Part shown: in pieces, positions 7,693-13,719 of the stretch | How the letters are laid out: the number at the start of each line of letters is the position of its first letter | Numbering within the stretch: the first letter of the stretch is position 1 | Assembly (NCBI GenBank): GCA_900542185.1 | Contig: UQMZ01000066.1 | Location: 1 to 13,719, forward strand | Reading direction: 5' to 3' | DNA from: an uncultured Bacteroidales bacterium | GTDB taxonomy: Bacteria; Bacteroidota; Bacteroidia; Bacteroidales; Muribaculaceae | Length of the DNA stretch: 13,719 nt | Notes under the pieces: model-generated | The model's input: only the letters and a program-made list of their open reading frames with translations | Told to the model about the DNA's origin: nothing | Database searches by the model: none | Translations under genes and position numbers: made by a program

Positions 7693-7713
7693 AACTCGGA
7701 CAAAATGCCTTAT
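7693..7713. repeat. Extra copy of the repeat core, adjoining the next gene
   Basis: These 21 bases (containing CGGACAAAATGCC) are identical to the core of the REPIN-like element at 7597-7617. They are preceded by a degraded hairpin arm (GCCCGCGTATC, 7682-7692). The core contains an in-frame ATG at 7705, and the lipoprotein gene's preferred start at 7717 lies four bases beyond it, so the repeat reaches right up to the coding sequence. Confidence 0.75.
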
Positions 7714-7716
7714 ATT

Positions 7717-8310
7717 ATGAAAAATTTACTTTATCTCCTTATCACCATTGCATTCTTGGGAATAGTGTCCTGTTCCGAAAGCAAAGATGAATATATCATC
7801 AAGGGAACCACTTCACAGACCCGTCTCAACGGGAAAAAGGTGTTTCTGTCCCCTTTCGGCAAACCAGGTATCAGAGACAGCATCGGGGTGGATTCGGCGT
7901 TCATCAAGGACGGTAAATTTGAAATTCGCGGCCACAGAGGCAAATTCCTTGCACGGGTCACTATCGAAATCAACGAGAGGTTCGGCACGCAGGATCTTCT
8001 TGTAGTGACCGAGCCGGGGGTGATTAATGTGGTGATCGACTCCGTTTCCTCAGTCAACGGCACACCGCAGAACGATCTGCTTCAGCAGTGGAAAGACCTG
8101 AAGGCCGACCATGACCGCGCACAGTGGAATCAGTCACAGCATATCAAGTATCTGCGCCAGCAAGGCGACACCGTATATGCCGCGGCCCTGACCGATTCCC
8201 TCCGGCAGTTCAACGACCGCTACATGGACAGCATCCGCGACATCCTGCGCCGCCTCGGCTCCGGCCCCGCCTACGACTTCATCCACAACATGTACGGCGA
8301 CCCCGAATAA
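7717..8310 (+). CDS. DUF4369-type lipoprotein, no thioredoxin domain
   Basis: From the ATG at 7717 this is a 197-residue lipoprotein: a clean signal peptide (MKNLLYLLITIAFLGIVSC) with lipobox IVSC and Cys19. Residues about 25-115 resemble DUF4369, the beta-domain that usually precedes a TlpA-like thioredoxin domain in Bacteroidetes: YIIKGTT, LNGKKVFLSP, a DS pair, and KDGKFEIRG. VNGTPQNDLLQQW (113-125) is also typical. The remainder is a charged helical tail. There is no CxxC thioredoxin domain and the chain ends soon after the helix, so it is a short form. The frame is open upstream to an ATG at 7651, but those codons are translated REPIN sequence and would place the signal peptide internally; ATG 7705 lies inside a repeat copy. 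Neither is favoured. No clear promoter was found. Cellular role is unknown. Confidence 0.85.
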   Translation: MKNLLYLLITIAFLGIVSCSESKDEYIIKGTTSQTRLNGKKVFLSPFGKPGIRDSIGVDSAFIKDGKFEIRGHRGKFLARVTIEINERFGTQDLLVVTEPGVINVVIDSVSSVNGTPQNDLLQQWKDLKADHDRAQWNQSQHIKYLRQQGDTVYAAALTDSLRQFNDRYMDSIRDILRRLGSGPAYDFIHNMYGDPE

Positions 8311-8335
8311 CCACCGCGTCTTTCCAGTAGCGCAT

Positions 8336-8362
8336 TAGTAGCGCGTGCTGTCCCCAGCCGCG
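8336..8362. repeat. Degenerate single REP-like hairpin
   Basis: GTAG at 8338-8341 is followed by a hairpin like those of the REPIN-like elements (GCTGTCCCCAGC core), but the stem carries a mismatch (T8346 against C8359). A shorter fragment, AGTAGCGCATTA, precedes it at 8326-8337. It looks like a decayed or partially duplicated arm beside copy 2. Confidence 0.65.
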
Positions 8363-8367
8363 TCAAT

Positions 8368-8496
8368 AGTAGCGCAGGCTGTCCCCAGCCGCGCACAGAA
8401 AATGACCAAAAGCCTTATAAAAATTTACAATAGGCATTTTGTCCGAGTTTAGGCATTTTGTCCGAGTTAATGCGCGGCTGGGGACAGCCCGCTACT
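8368..8496. repeat. REPIN-like element, copy 2, opposite orientation to copy 1
   Basis: The arms are 8368-8395 and 8471-8496, with the same GTAG-plus-bulged-hairpin design as copy 1; the right arm lacks two bases (GC) near its end. The spacer matches the reverse complement of the copy 1 spacer (GCACAGAAAATGA next to the left arm, GGCATTTTGTCCGAGTTAAT next to the right arm), so the two copies are inverted relative to each other around the DUF4369-type gene. The spacer carries a perfect 19-bp tandem duplication (8431-8449 and 8450-8468, TAGGCATTTTGTCCGAGTT). The arms can form a long hairpin and might end the lipoprotein transcript, as no separate terminator is seen. Confidence 0.75.
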
Positions 8497-8518
8497 AACG
8501 CCCACCAAGGCTGCCGGA

Positions 8519-8550
8519 TTTGCATATCTTGCGGAATTTCGGTATCTTTG
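8519..8550 (+). promoter_or_regulatory. Bacteroidetes-type promoter for the DUF6057 operon
   Basis: TTTG (8519-8522) and TATCTTTG (8543-8550) match the -33 and -7 elements with a 20-bp spacer, the usual spacing. Transcription should begin near 8556, only about 18 nt before the ATG at 8574. This is the best-formed promoter in the window and lies 22 bp after REPIN-like copy 2. Confidence 0.8.
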
Positions 8551-8573
8551 TACAAAAATATTGACCTGACATC

Positions 8574-10379
8574 ATGGCGGAAATCAAACATGCCGACGGC
8601 GGCAAGGAAACACACACGCCTGCGAAATACATACCGACGGCTGTATTCGTTGCCGTGGCGGCGTTGCTGTACTGGTTCTGGGCCGTACCTTACCGGGCCG
8701 CCCTCGGATATAGGGAGCAGCTGCAGCTGTTCCAAACCACCGGCGCATACTTCCTGAGCCTGTTGCCTCGTCCCGGCGGCATGGCAACATATATCGGCGA
8801 ATTCCTGACTCAGTTCTTCAACAACTATTGGATTGGAGCGGCCGGCATGTCGGGTATGCTCACGCTGTTCCTGTTGGCCTGTTACAAGACAGTCCGTCTG
8901 CTGGCGCCCGCAATGCGGAAATACCCGGCGCTTGCACTCGCGTTCATCCCGCTCATTGCCCTGCTGTTGTTCTTAGGCAATCCCGACGTCACCATGAATT
9001 TCACAGTCGCCATCACATCCGTAATGTGGGCCAGCTGCCTTTACCTCCGTATTGACACCGCCAACCCGACAGCAAAACCGCATGCCGTGATGGAATACAT
9101 CATGATGACCGTACTCACACCGCTGCTGTACTGGCTGTGCGGTCCCGTCACCATAATCTTCACTCTCCTTGCAATCGCCTCCTGTAGCAAGAACCCGGGG
9201 CATTCCGCCACATACAAGGCCTTGTTCGCAATCATTTCCCTGCTTTGGCTCTCCGCCAACGCATGGATATGGTCGCTGACCCTCCCCTATCCCCTGTCTT
9301 ACCAGCTTATAGGTATCGGCTACATGATGCAGCCCGACAGGCTTTATGCCGGACAACTCATAGTCGAAATCCTTTGCGTCCTGGTTCCCGTCATGGCTAT
9401 CGCAATGGCGCGTCTGCCGCAAAAAATCGTGGTTCCCTCCCTTGTAGGAATCGAACTGATAGCACTCCTCGCACTCTACTCCAAATCATACGACTCGGCC
9501 ACCTACCGCCTGATAGACTACGACTATATGGTGCGTGCCAACGATTGGGAGGGTATTCTGCGATATTCCGACGCACACCAGCCCAATCTTCCCCTCAGCG
9601 TCAGCGCCACCAACCTTGCCGCCGCCATGACCGGCCAACTCGATGCCATCGCCTTCAATTATCCTCAGCATGGTCCCGAGGGACTGATTCCTCCGTTCCT
9701 CAAGGAAACCCTCTCCTCGTGGAACACCGGCGAGATATTCTTCCAGCTCGGCCTGATCAACAGCGCGCAGCGCTTCTACTTCGAGGGTATGGAGGCCATT
9801 CCCAACTACAACAAGAGCAGCCGCGCCATCCGTCGACTCGCCGAGACTGCCATAATCCGAGGCGACTACACATTGGCCGAAAAATACCTGACGATGCTCC
9901 GCAACACCTTGTTTTACAAGAACTGGGCGCAGCGCAACCTCGACCTGATCAGAAATCCGAAAGATGTGGAAAACCACCCTCTCTACGGCACCCTCAGAAA
10001 ACGTATGATCGACGAAGACTATATGTTCAGCGAGGGAGAACTCGACAAGACCCTTGGCCAGTTGTTTCTGAAAGACCCGACCAACACCCCGGCAAAGCAG
10101 TATCTCATACTGTATCCCCTGCTGCAACGCGACCTGAACAAATTCGCGCAATACATGGGCGTCGTGGCCGAGGCCGATCCGCGCTACAATCCCCTCCTGG
10201 CACAACAGGCGCTCGCCTTCATCTCGATGAAGAACGGGCAGCAGATTCCGCAGGGCGCGGTTCCCGAGTCAGTGGTGAACCAGCTGCGTGGCTTCGCCTC
10301 GGCATGGACAAGCAAGAATCCGGACCTGATCGAGCCTTACCGCCGCTCGCTTTTCTATTATCTCTTATCAGAAGAATAA
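8574..10379 (+). CDS. DUF6057-like polytopic membrane protein (paralogue 1)
   Basis: This 601-residue protein has an N-terminal membrane half and a C-terminal soluble half. About eight hydrophobic segments are visible (roughly 20-38, 85-106, 117-135, 139-158, 173-203, 214-236, 260-279 and 284-302). The soluble part (about 305-601) is alpha-helical and TPR-like, for example AIRRLAETAIIRGDYTLAEKYL near 418-439. Conserved-looking landmarks shared with the later paralogue (11912-13546) are YREQLQLF at 46-53 and a LTQFF motif at 78-82. From memory the architecture fits the Bacteroidetes family DUF6057; function is unknown. It is the first gene after the promoter, and the lipoprotein gene begins 29 bp downstream, so they are probably co-transcribed. 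The name is from recall, not a search. Confidence 0.85.
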   Translation: MAEIKHADGGKETHTPAKYIPTAVFVAVAALLYWFWAVPYRAALGYREQLQLFQTTGAYFLSLLPRPGGMATYIGEFLTQFFNNYWIGAAGMSGMLTLFLLACYKTVRLLAPAMRKYPALALAFIPLIALLLFLGNPDVTMNFTVAITSVMWASCLYLRIDTANPTAKPHAVMEYIMMTVLTPLLYWLCGPVTIIFTLLAIASCSKNPGHSATYKALFAIISLLWLSANAWIWSLTLPYPLSYQLIGIGYMMQPDRLYAGQLIVEILCVLVPVMAIAMARLPQKIVVPSLVGIELIALLALYSKSYDSATYRLIDYDYMVRANDWEGILRYSDAHQPNLPLSVSATNLAAAMTGQLDAIAFNYPQHGPEGLIPPFLKETLSSWNTGEIFFQLGLINSAQRFYFEGMEAIPNYNKSSRAIRRLAETAIIRGDYTLAEKYLTMLRNTLFYKNWAQRNLDLIRNPKDVENHPLYGTLRKRMIDEDYMFSEGELDKTLGQLFLKDPTNTPAKQYLILYPLLQRDLNKFAQYMGVVAEADPRYNPLLAQQALAFISMKNGQQIPQGAVPESVVNQLRGFASAWTSKNPDLIEPYRRSLFYYLLSEE

Positions 10380-10408
10380 TCTCCCCTTTCCGAAGAATAA
10401 TTATATCC

Positions 10409-11902
10409 ATGATATATACATCCCGTCTTAATCATATATACCGAATCCTTCCGGTGCTGGTCGCTTTCTTACTGTGGGGATGCGGAAGCAGACCTGATAA
10501 TGTTCAAAAAGTGGCCACGCCGCCTCCCATCTTCCCCGACTACATCGGCGTGACCGTTCCCGCCGGAATCGCGCCCCTCAATTTCGCGGTCGTGTCGGAA
10601 AAAGGCGACGTGCAGCGCGTTGACGTGACAGTCAAGGGCGCCGACGGCCGAGAACTGCACGCCAACGGCCAATACGCCGACTTCGATACAGAAAAATGGC
10701 ACAAGCTCACCGAAGCGAACCGTGGCAAGAACCTGACCGTGACGGTATGCGCCAGGATTGACGGAAACTGGGTGCAATACAATGACTTCACCATCCACGT
10801 CAGCCCGAATCCTCTGGACCAGTGGGGTCTGACCTACCGCCGCATCGCACCCGGTTACGAGGTTTACAGCAAGATGGGCATATACCAGCGCGACCTCGGC
10901 AACTTCGACGAATTCCCTATCATCGAGAACACCATGACCGACGGCCAGTGCTACAACTGCCACACGTCGAACCGCACGAATCCCAATGAGTATGTGTTCC
11001 ACGTCCGCGGCGAGCACGGCGCCACAATGATTTACAAGGATGGCAAATGCACGTGGCTGAATACCAAAAACGATGACATCGGCGGCTCGATGGTATATCC
11101 CTACTGGCATCCGAAGGGTCGCTATTGCGCATTCTCGACCAACCAGACTCGCCAGGGCTTCCATATCTCCGGGCCGAAACGTTTGGAGGTGTTCGACATG
11201 TCGTCCGACGTGTTTGTCTACGACACCAAGGAAAACCGTCTGCTGCTCGACACTTTGCTTCGCACCAAAGTGTGGTCGGAGAATACTCCTTCCTTCTCGC
11301 CCGACGGCAAATGGCTCTATTTCACTACGGCCCGTCAGCAGAATTATCCCCTCGGGCATAAGGACCAGAAGTACAACCTGTGCCGCATAGCCTTCGACGA
11401 GGCGACAGGCCGATTCGGCGACTGTGTCGACACTCTTTTCAACGCCGAAGCCATCGGCAAGAGCGTGACATGGCCGCGCCCCTCGTACGACGGAAAATAC
11501 CTCCTGTTCACCCTTTGCGACTACGGTTATTTCAGCATCTGGCACAAGGAATCCGACCAATGGCTGTTGGATCTCGCCTCGGATGTAGCACGCCCCGCCG
11601 ACGAAATCAACAGCCCGGACGCCGACAGCTTCCACAACTGGAGCGACAACAGCCGCTGGATAGTGTTTACGTCCCGTCGCCATGACGGCCTCTACTCACA
11701 TCTGTACATTGCCGGAATGGACGACAAGGGACGATTCACCAAGCCTTTCCTTCTGCCGCAGAAAAACCCGTTGGAATATTACCGGCAGTCACTGTTCTCG
11801 TTCAACACCCCCGATTTCACCAAATCCAAGGTTGAATTCGACAGCCGCGAGGCCGTCAACGCAATCCTCTCGGACGAAAGAGTGCCTGTCGGAACCAAAT
11901 AG
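10409..11902 (+). CDS. PD40/TolB-like beta-propeller lipoprotein with a CxxCH haem motif
   Basis: The preferred start is the ATG at 10409, which gives 497 residues and a lipoprotein signal (hydrophobic RILPVLVAFLLWGC, lipobox LWGC, Cys25). The frame is open far upstream, but that part overlaps the preceding gene out of phase and is not coding. Residues about 45-135 form a beta-rich domain. C181-Y-N-C184-H185 is a c-type haem attachment motif in the segment DGQCYNCHTSN. After it come at least four propeller-like repeats: WHPKGRYCAFST (about 233), FSPDGKWLYFTT (296), PSYDGKYLLFTL (358) and WSDNSRWIVFTS (411). Relatives are often annotated as TolB-like or cytochrome c biosynthesis proteins, but no assay-based function is known to me. 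It lies between two DUF6057-like genes, with gaps of 29 and 9 bp. The distal haem ligand cannot be identified from sequence. Confidence 0.85.
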   Translation: MIYTSRLNHIYRILPVLVAFLLWGCGSRPDNVQKVATPPPIFPDYIGVTVPAGIAPLNFAVVSEKGDVQRVDVTVKGADGRELHANGQYADFDTEKWHKLTEANRGKNLTVTVCARIDGNWVQYNDFTIHVSPNPLDQWGLTYRRIAPGYEVYSKMGIYQRDLGNFDEFPIIENTMTDGQCYNCHTSNRTNPNEYVFHVRGEHGATMIYKDGKCTWLNTKNDDIGGSMVYPYWHPKGRYCAFSTNQTRQGFHISGPKRLEVFDMSSDVFVYDTKENRLLLDTLLRTKVWSENTPSFSPDGKWLYFTTARQQNYPLGHKDQKYNLCRIAFDEATGRFGDCVDTLFNAEAIGKSVTWPRPSYDGKYLLFTLCDYGYFSIWHKESDQWLLDLASDVARPADEINSPDADSFHNWSDNSRWIVFTSRRHDGLYSHLYIAGMDDKGRFTKPFLLPQKNPLEYYRQSLFSFNTPDFTKSKVEFDSREAVNAILSDERVPVGTK

Positions 11903-11911
11903 CATTTAAGG

Positions 11912-13546
11912 ATGTACCGGAAACCCAATAGAGCAAAAACAAAAAAAAGCACAGGCGGCCCGTGGCTGTCATTCAAAGCATTGACAGCCTACGTACTCGC
12001 TCTGTTCTGCATCCTCCTCGCCATATTCTACGCGACCGTATATCCCTCGCACCTTCTGTGGCAGGAACAGAATCAGGTATTTCTCAACACGCCCCACTGG
12101 CTGGCCGCATACTTTGACCATCCGGCATGGCTCGGCTGCATGGCCGGCGACTGGCTGACGCAGTTCTATCACAACACCGTGGTTGGCGCCATCATCCTCT
12201 CGCTTGCGGTGACCGGCTGCACAGCCTTGTTCGCCGTCATTCTGTTCCGGCTGCTTCCTCGTGTGCCAGCGCTGATCGGCACCGTCCTGTTCGCCATCCT
12301 GATGGTGGGCTGCTCCATGCCGGCGACCACATCTCTGTCATTCTTTATCTGCGTGGCCGGAGGCATGACCTTGGGCCTATCCAATCTGTCGATACGCTTC
12401 GGCAAGAAACGTCCCATAGACCTTTCCCCTCTGTTTGTGATATTGGCATACTGGATGTTCGGTTTCGGTGCATTACTCACCGCCGCAGCCATGTCGCTGC
12501 TTATGATAAAGAGATACCACAGCAATGGTCAGGGTAAATACGGTTTAATCGGTGCCGGCGCGGCAGTCGCATTGACCTTTCTCACCCCGGCTCTATTGTG
12601 CGGCCATTACGCATTGCCGTATTCCAAGGCGTTGCTTTATCCCGGCCTTGTCCGTCCCTCCATGCCCGAAACGGAATATGAGGAACGGCTGGCCATCTCC
12701 GACGCATTATGGCGCCGCGACTATGACGATGTAAAACGGCGCGCCCTCGCAGTCGACGAACCCGATGATTACACCGCTTTCCACTATTACCTCGCATCCG
12801 CCCTGCAGGATTCCCTTCCCGACAATCTGCTGAAATTCCCGGTCAAGAGCCTCGGAACCCTTACCACCATCAGCGACAAGTCTCCGCTGTCCATCATCAA
12901 CATGATGAACGAGCTCTATTACGAGTTAGGCGACATGACATACGCCGAACGCGCCGCAATGATGCGAAACGTGTTCTCTCCGCGCAACCGCAACGTGCGC
13001 ATGATTCGCCGTCTGGCCGAAATAAACCTTGTGAGCGAAGATACACTCGCGGCCCGCAAATACCTGAACATCCTGGGCAAGACACACGCGTACGCCGATT
13101 GGAGCGCTGCACACACGCCGGGCCTCATGGATCCGCAGACCAAAGTGGACATAGAGCGACGCCGGGGCCGCTCCAACACCAAGGACAACATCCGCATCGG
13201 CGACAACTGCCGCAACATCCTGCTTGAACTGCTGGAATCCAACCCCGGCAACACATTGGCATTGGATTATCTGCTCTGCACCGACCTGCTGCTGAAGGAC
13301 ATGGACACCTTCAAAATGGATTACGACACATATTGCATGACCAAGGGCCATCCGCGCCACAAGAGACTGTATCAGGAAGCGCTGATGATCTACTTAGCCG
13401 GAACCGACGCCCCGGAGGAAGACTGGCACCGATACATCTCCATGCCGGAGCTTATAAGCGAGTTCAACATCTACAGCAACCGCCGCGGCGACCCGTCGTT
13501 CAGCAACACCTACTGGTATTATTTCGACACTCAACAACAGCCCTGA
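11912..13546 (+). CDS. DUF6057-like polytopic membrane protein (paralogue 2)
   Basis: This 544-residue protein is a diverged paralogue of the one encoded at 8574-10379. Shared features are WQEQNQVF (50-57, compare YREQLQLF), WLTQFYHN (81-88, compare FLTQFFNN), and a helical C-terminal half with MIRRLAEINLVSEDTLAARKYL (364-385). About six hydrophobic segments are visible (roughly 23-45, 88-112, 117-133, 139-155, 172-199 and 211-230), two fewer than paralogue 1, which has an extra pair just before its soluble domain. The N-terminus is basic (RKPNRAKTKKS), which predicts a cytoplasmic start. It begins 9 bp after the CxxCH lipoprotein stop codon, so translational coupling is likely; AAGG at 11908-11911 precedes the ATG directly. 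Function is unknown. Confidence 0.85.
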   Translation: MYRKPNRAKTKKSTGGPWLSFKALTAYVLALFCILLAIFYATVYPSHLLWQEQNQVFLNTPHWLAAYFDHPAWLGCMAGDWLTQFYHNTVVGAIILSLAVTGCTALFAVILFRLLPRVPALIGTVLFAILMVGCSMPATTSLSFFICVAGGMTLGLSNLSIRFGKKRPIDLSPLFVILAYWMFGFGALLTAAAMSLLMIKRYHSNGQGKYGLIGAGAAVALTFLTPALLCGHYALPYSKALLYPGLVRPSMPETEYEERLAISDALWRRDYDDVKRRALAVDEPDDYTAFHYYLASALQDSLPDNLLKFPVKSLGTLTTISDKSPLSIINMMNELYYELGDMTYAERAAMMRNVFSPRNRNVRMIRRLAEINLVSEDTLAARKYLNILGKTHAYADWSAAHTPGLMDPQTKVDIERRRGRSNTKDNIRIGDNCRNILLELLESNPGNTLALDYLLCTDLLLKDMDTFKMDYDTYCMTKGHPRHKRLYQEALMIYLAGTDAPEEDWHRYISMPELISEFNIYSNRRGDPSFSNTYWYYFDTQQQP

Positions 13547-13600
13547 CCGAACGTAGCCTTACAGCCCTGACCGAACGTGGCCTTACAGCCCTAACAGAAC
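13537..13600. repeat. 24-bp tandem repeat across a stop codon
   Basis: ACAGCCCTGACCGAACGTRGCCTT occurs at 13537-13560 and 13561-13584 with one mismatch (A/G), followed by a partial third copy (ACAGCCCTAACAGAAC, 13585-13600) that ends against the ATG at 13601. The first copy contains the last codons and TGA stop of the DUF6057-like gene, and the array fills the whole 54-bp intergenic gap. It looks like a recent replication-slippage duplication. Confidence 0.85.
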
Positions 13601-13672
13601 ATGAACATAAAGAAAACCATATACATACTCACGGCCTTACTGTGGTGCTTGCCCGCGGCATGCACTCTCCCC
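13601..13672 (+). CDS. 5' end of a lipoprotein gene, cut by the contig end
   Basis: Only 24 codons are genomic. They encode MNIKKTIYILTALLWCLPAA, then CTLP: a positively charged start, a hydrophobic stretch and the lipobox PAAC with Cys21, so the product is probably an exported lipoprotein. The next base begins Nextera adapter sequence, so codons from 13673 on must not be translated as part of the gene. It is the fourth gene of the operon, 54 bp after the second DUF6057-like gene. By analogy with the earlier membrane-protein/lipoprotein order it could be another propeller lipoprotein, but nothing in these residues shows that. Confidence 0.65.
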
Positions 13673-13719
13673 CTGTCTCTTATACACATCTCCGAGCCCA
13701 CGAGACTAGCGCTCATCTC
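13673..13719. other. Illumina Nextera adapter and i7 index (sequencing artefact)
   Basis: From 13673 the sequence reads CTGTCTCTTATACACATCT, the transposase mosaic end as seen in read-through, then CCGAGCCCACGAGAC (13692-13706). Next comes the 8-base index TAGCGCTC (13707-13714; I recall it as Nextera index N723) and ATCTC, the start of the P7 flow-cell sequence. None of this is biological. It should be trimmed before annotation or submission. Confidence 0.98.

Noticed and set aside
7695..7713. Repeated cores considered as a CRISPR array
   Set aside because: The repeated units are few, irregularly spaced and inverted relative to each other, with no unique spacers of uniform length and no cas genes.
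10371..10401. GAAGAATAAT repeated at 10371-10380 and 10392-10401, at the end of the first DUF6057-like gene
   Set aside because: The repeat is only 10 bp and A-rich, and the sequence between the copies is not repeated. It is too weak to separate from chance.
9245..10408. Upstream extension (388 codons) of the CxxCH lipoprotein frame
   Set aside because: The extension lies out of phase inside the DUF6057-like gene and reads as an arginine/proline-rich shadow. The lipoprotein signal at 10409 defines the real start.
10469..11683. Antisense reading frame of 404 residues over the CxxCH lipoprotein gene
   Set aside because: It is long, but the composition fits a reverse-strand shadow. The plus-strand gene has a signal peptide, lipobox and repeated propeller motifs.

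Overview
The window looks like part of a Bacteroidota chromosome, most likely Bacteroidales and possibly Muribaculaceae. The evidence is a textbook SusC/SusD pair followed by an accessory surface lipoprotein, TAnnTTTG-type promoters, start codons without clear Shine-Dalgarno sequences, and lipoproteins related to DUF4369 and DUF6057-type gene neighbourhoods. The family-level placement is a guess. The piece is the end of a draft contig: the last 47 bases (13673-13719) are Illumina Nextera adapter plus an i7 index, so genomic sequence stops at about 13672.

Layout: (1) 1-801 is a long non-coding region. It holds a 235-bp nested inverted repeat (45-279), a block of direct repeats (306-422), a small palindrome (466-492), phased A+T direct repeats (550-590), a probable promoter (605-612) and a ~180-nt leader with an 11-bp phased pattern. 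(2) 802-7480 is one co-directional operon: SusC-like TonB-dependent transporter, SusD-like lipoprotein, and a two-module aromatic-rich surface lipoprotein, closed by a strong Rho-independent terminator (7519-7553). Together these should bind and import a glycan (identity unknown) across the outer membrane. No enzyme or regulator gene lies in the window. (3) 7567-8496 is a small DUF4369-type lipoprotein gene between two oppositely oriented copies of a REP/REPIN-like element, in which GTAG is followed by a bulged hairpin and two such hairpins face each other. (4) 8519-13672 is a second operon behind a good Bacteroidetes promoter: a polytopic DUF6057-like protein, a beta-propeller (PD40/TolB-like) lipoprotein with a CxxCH haem-binding motif, a second DUF6057-like paralogue, and the first 24 codons of another lipoprotein cut off by the adapter.

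The most unusual content is the alternating membrane-protein/lipoprotein operon (region 4), the REPIN-like repeats (region 3), and the regulatory repeats before susC. The long antisense reading frames over the genes follow from GC-rich third codon positions and were not called.
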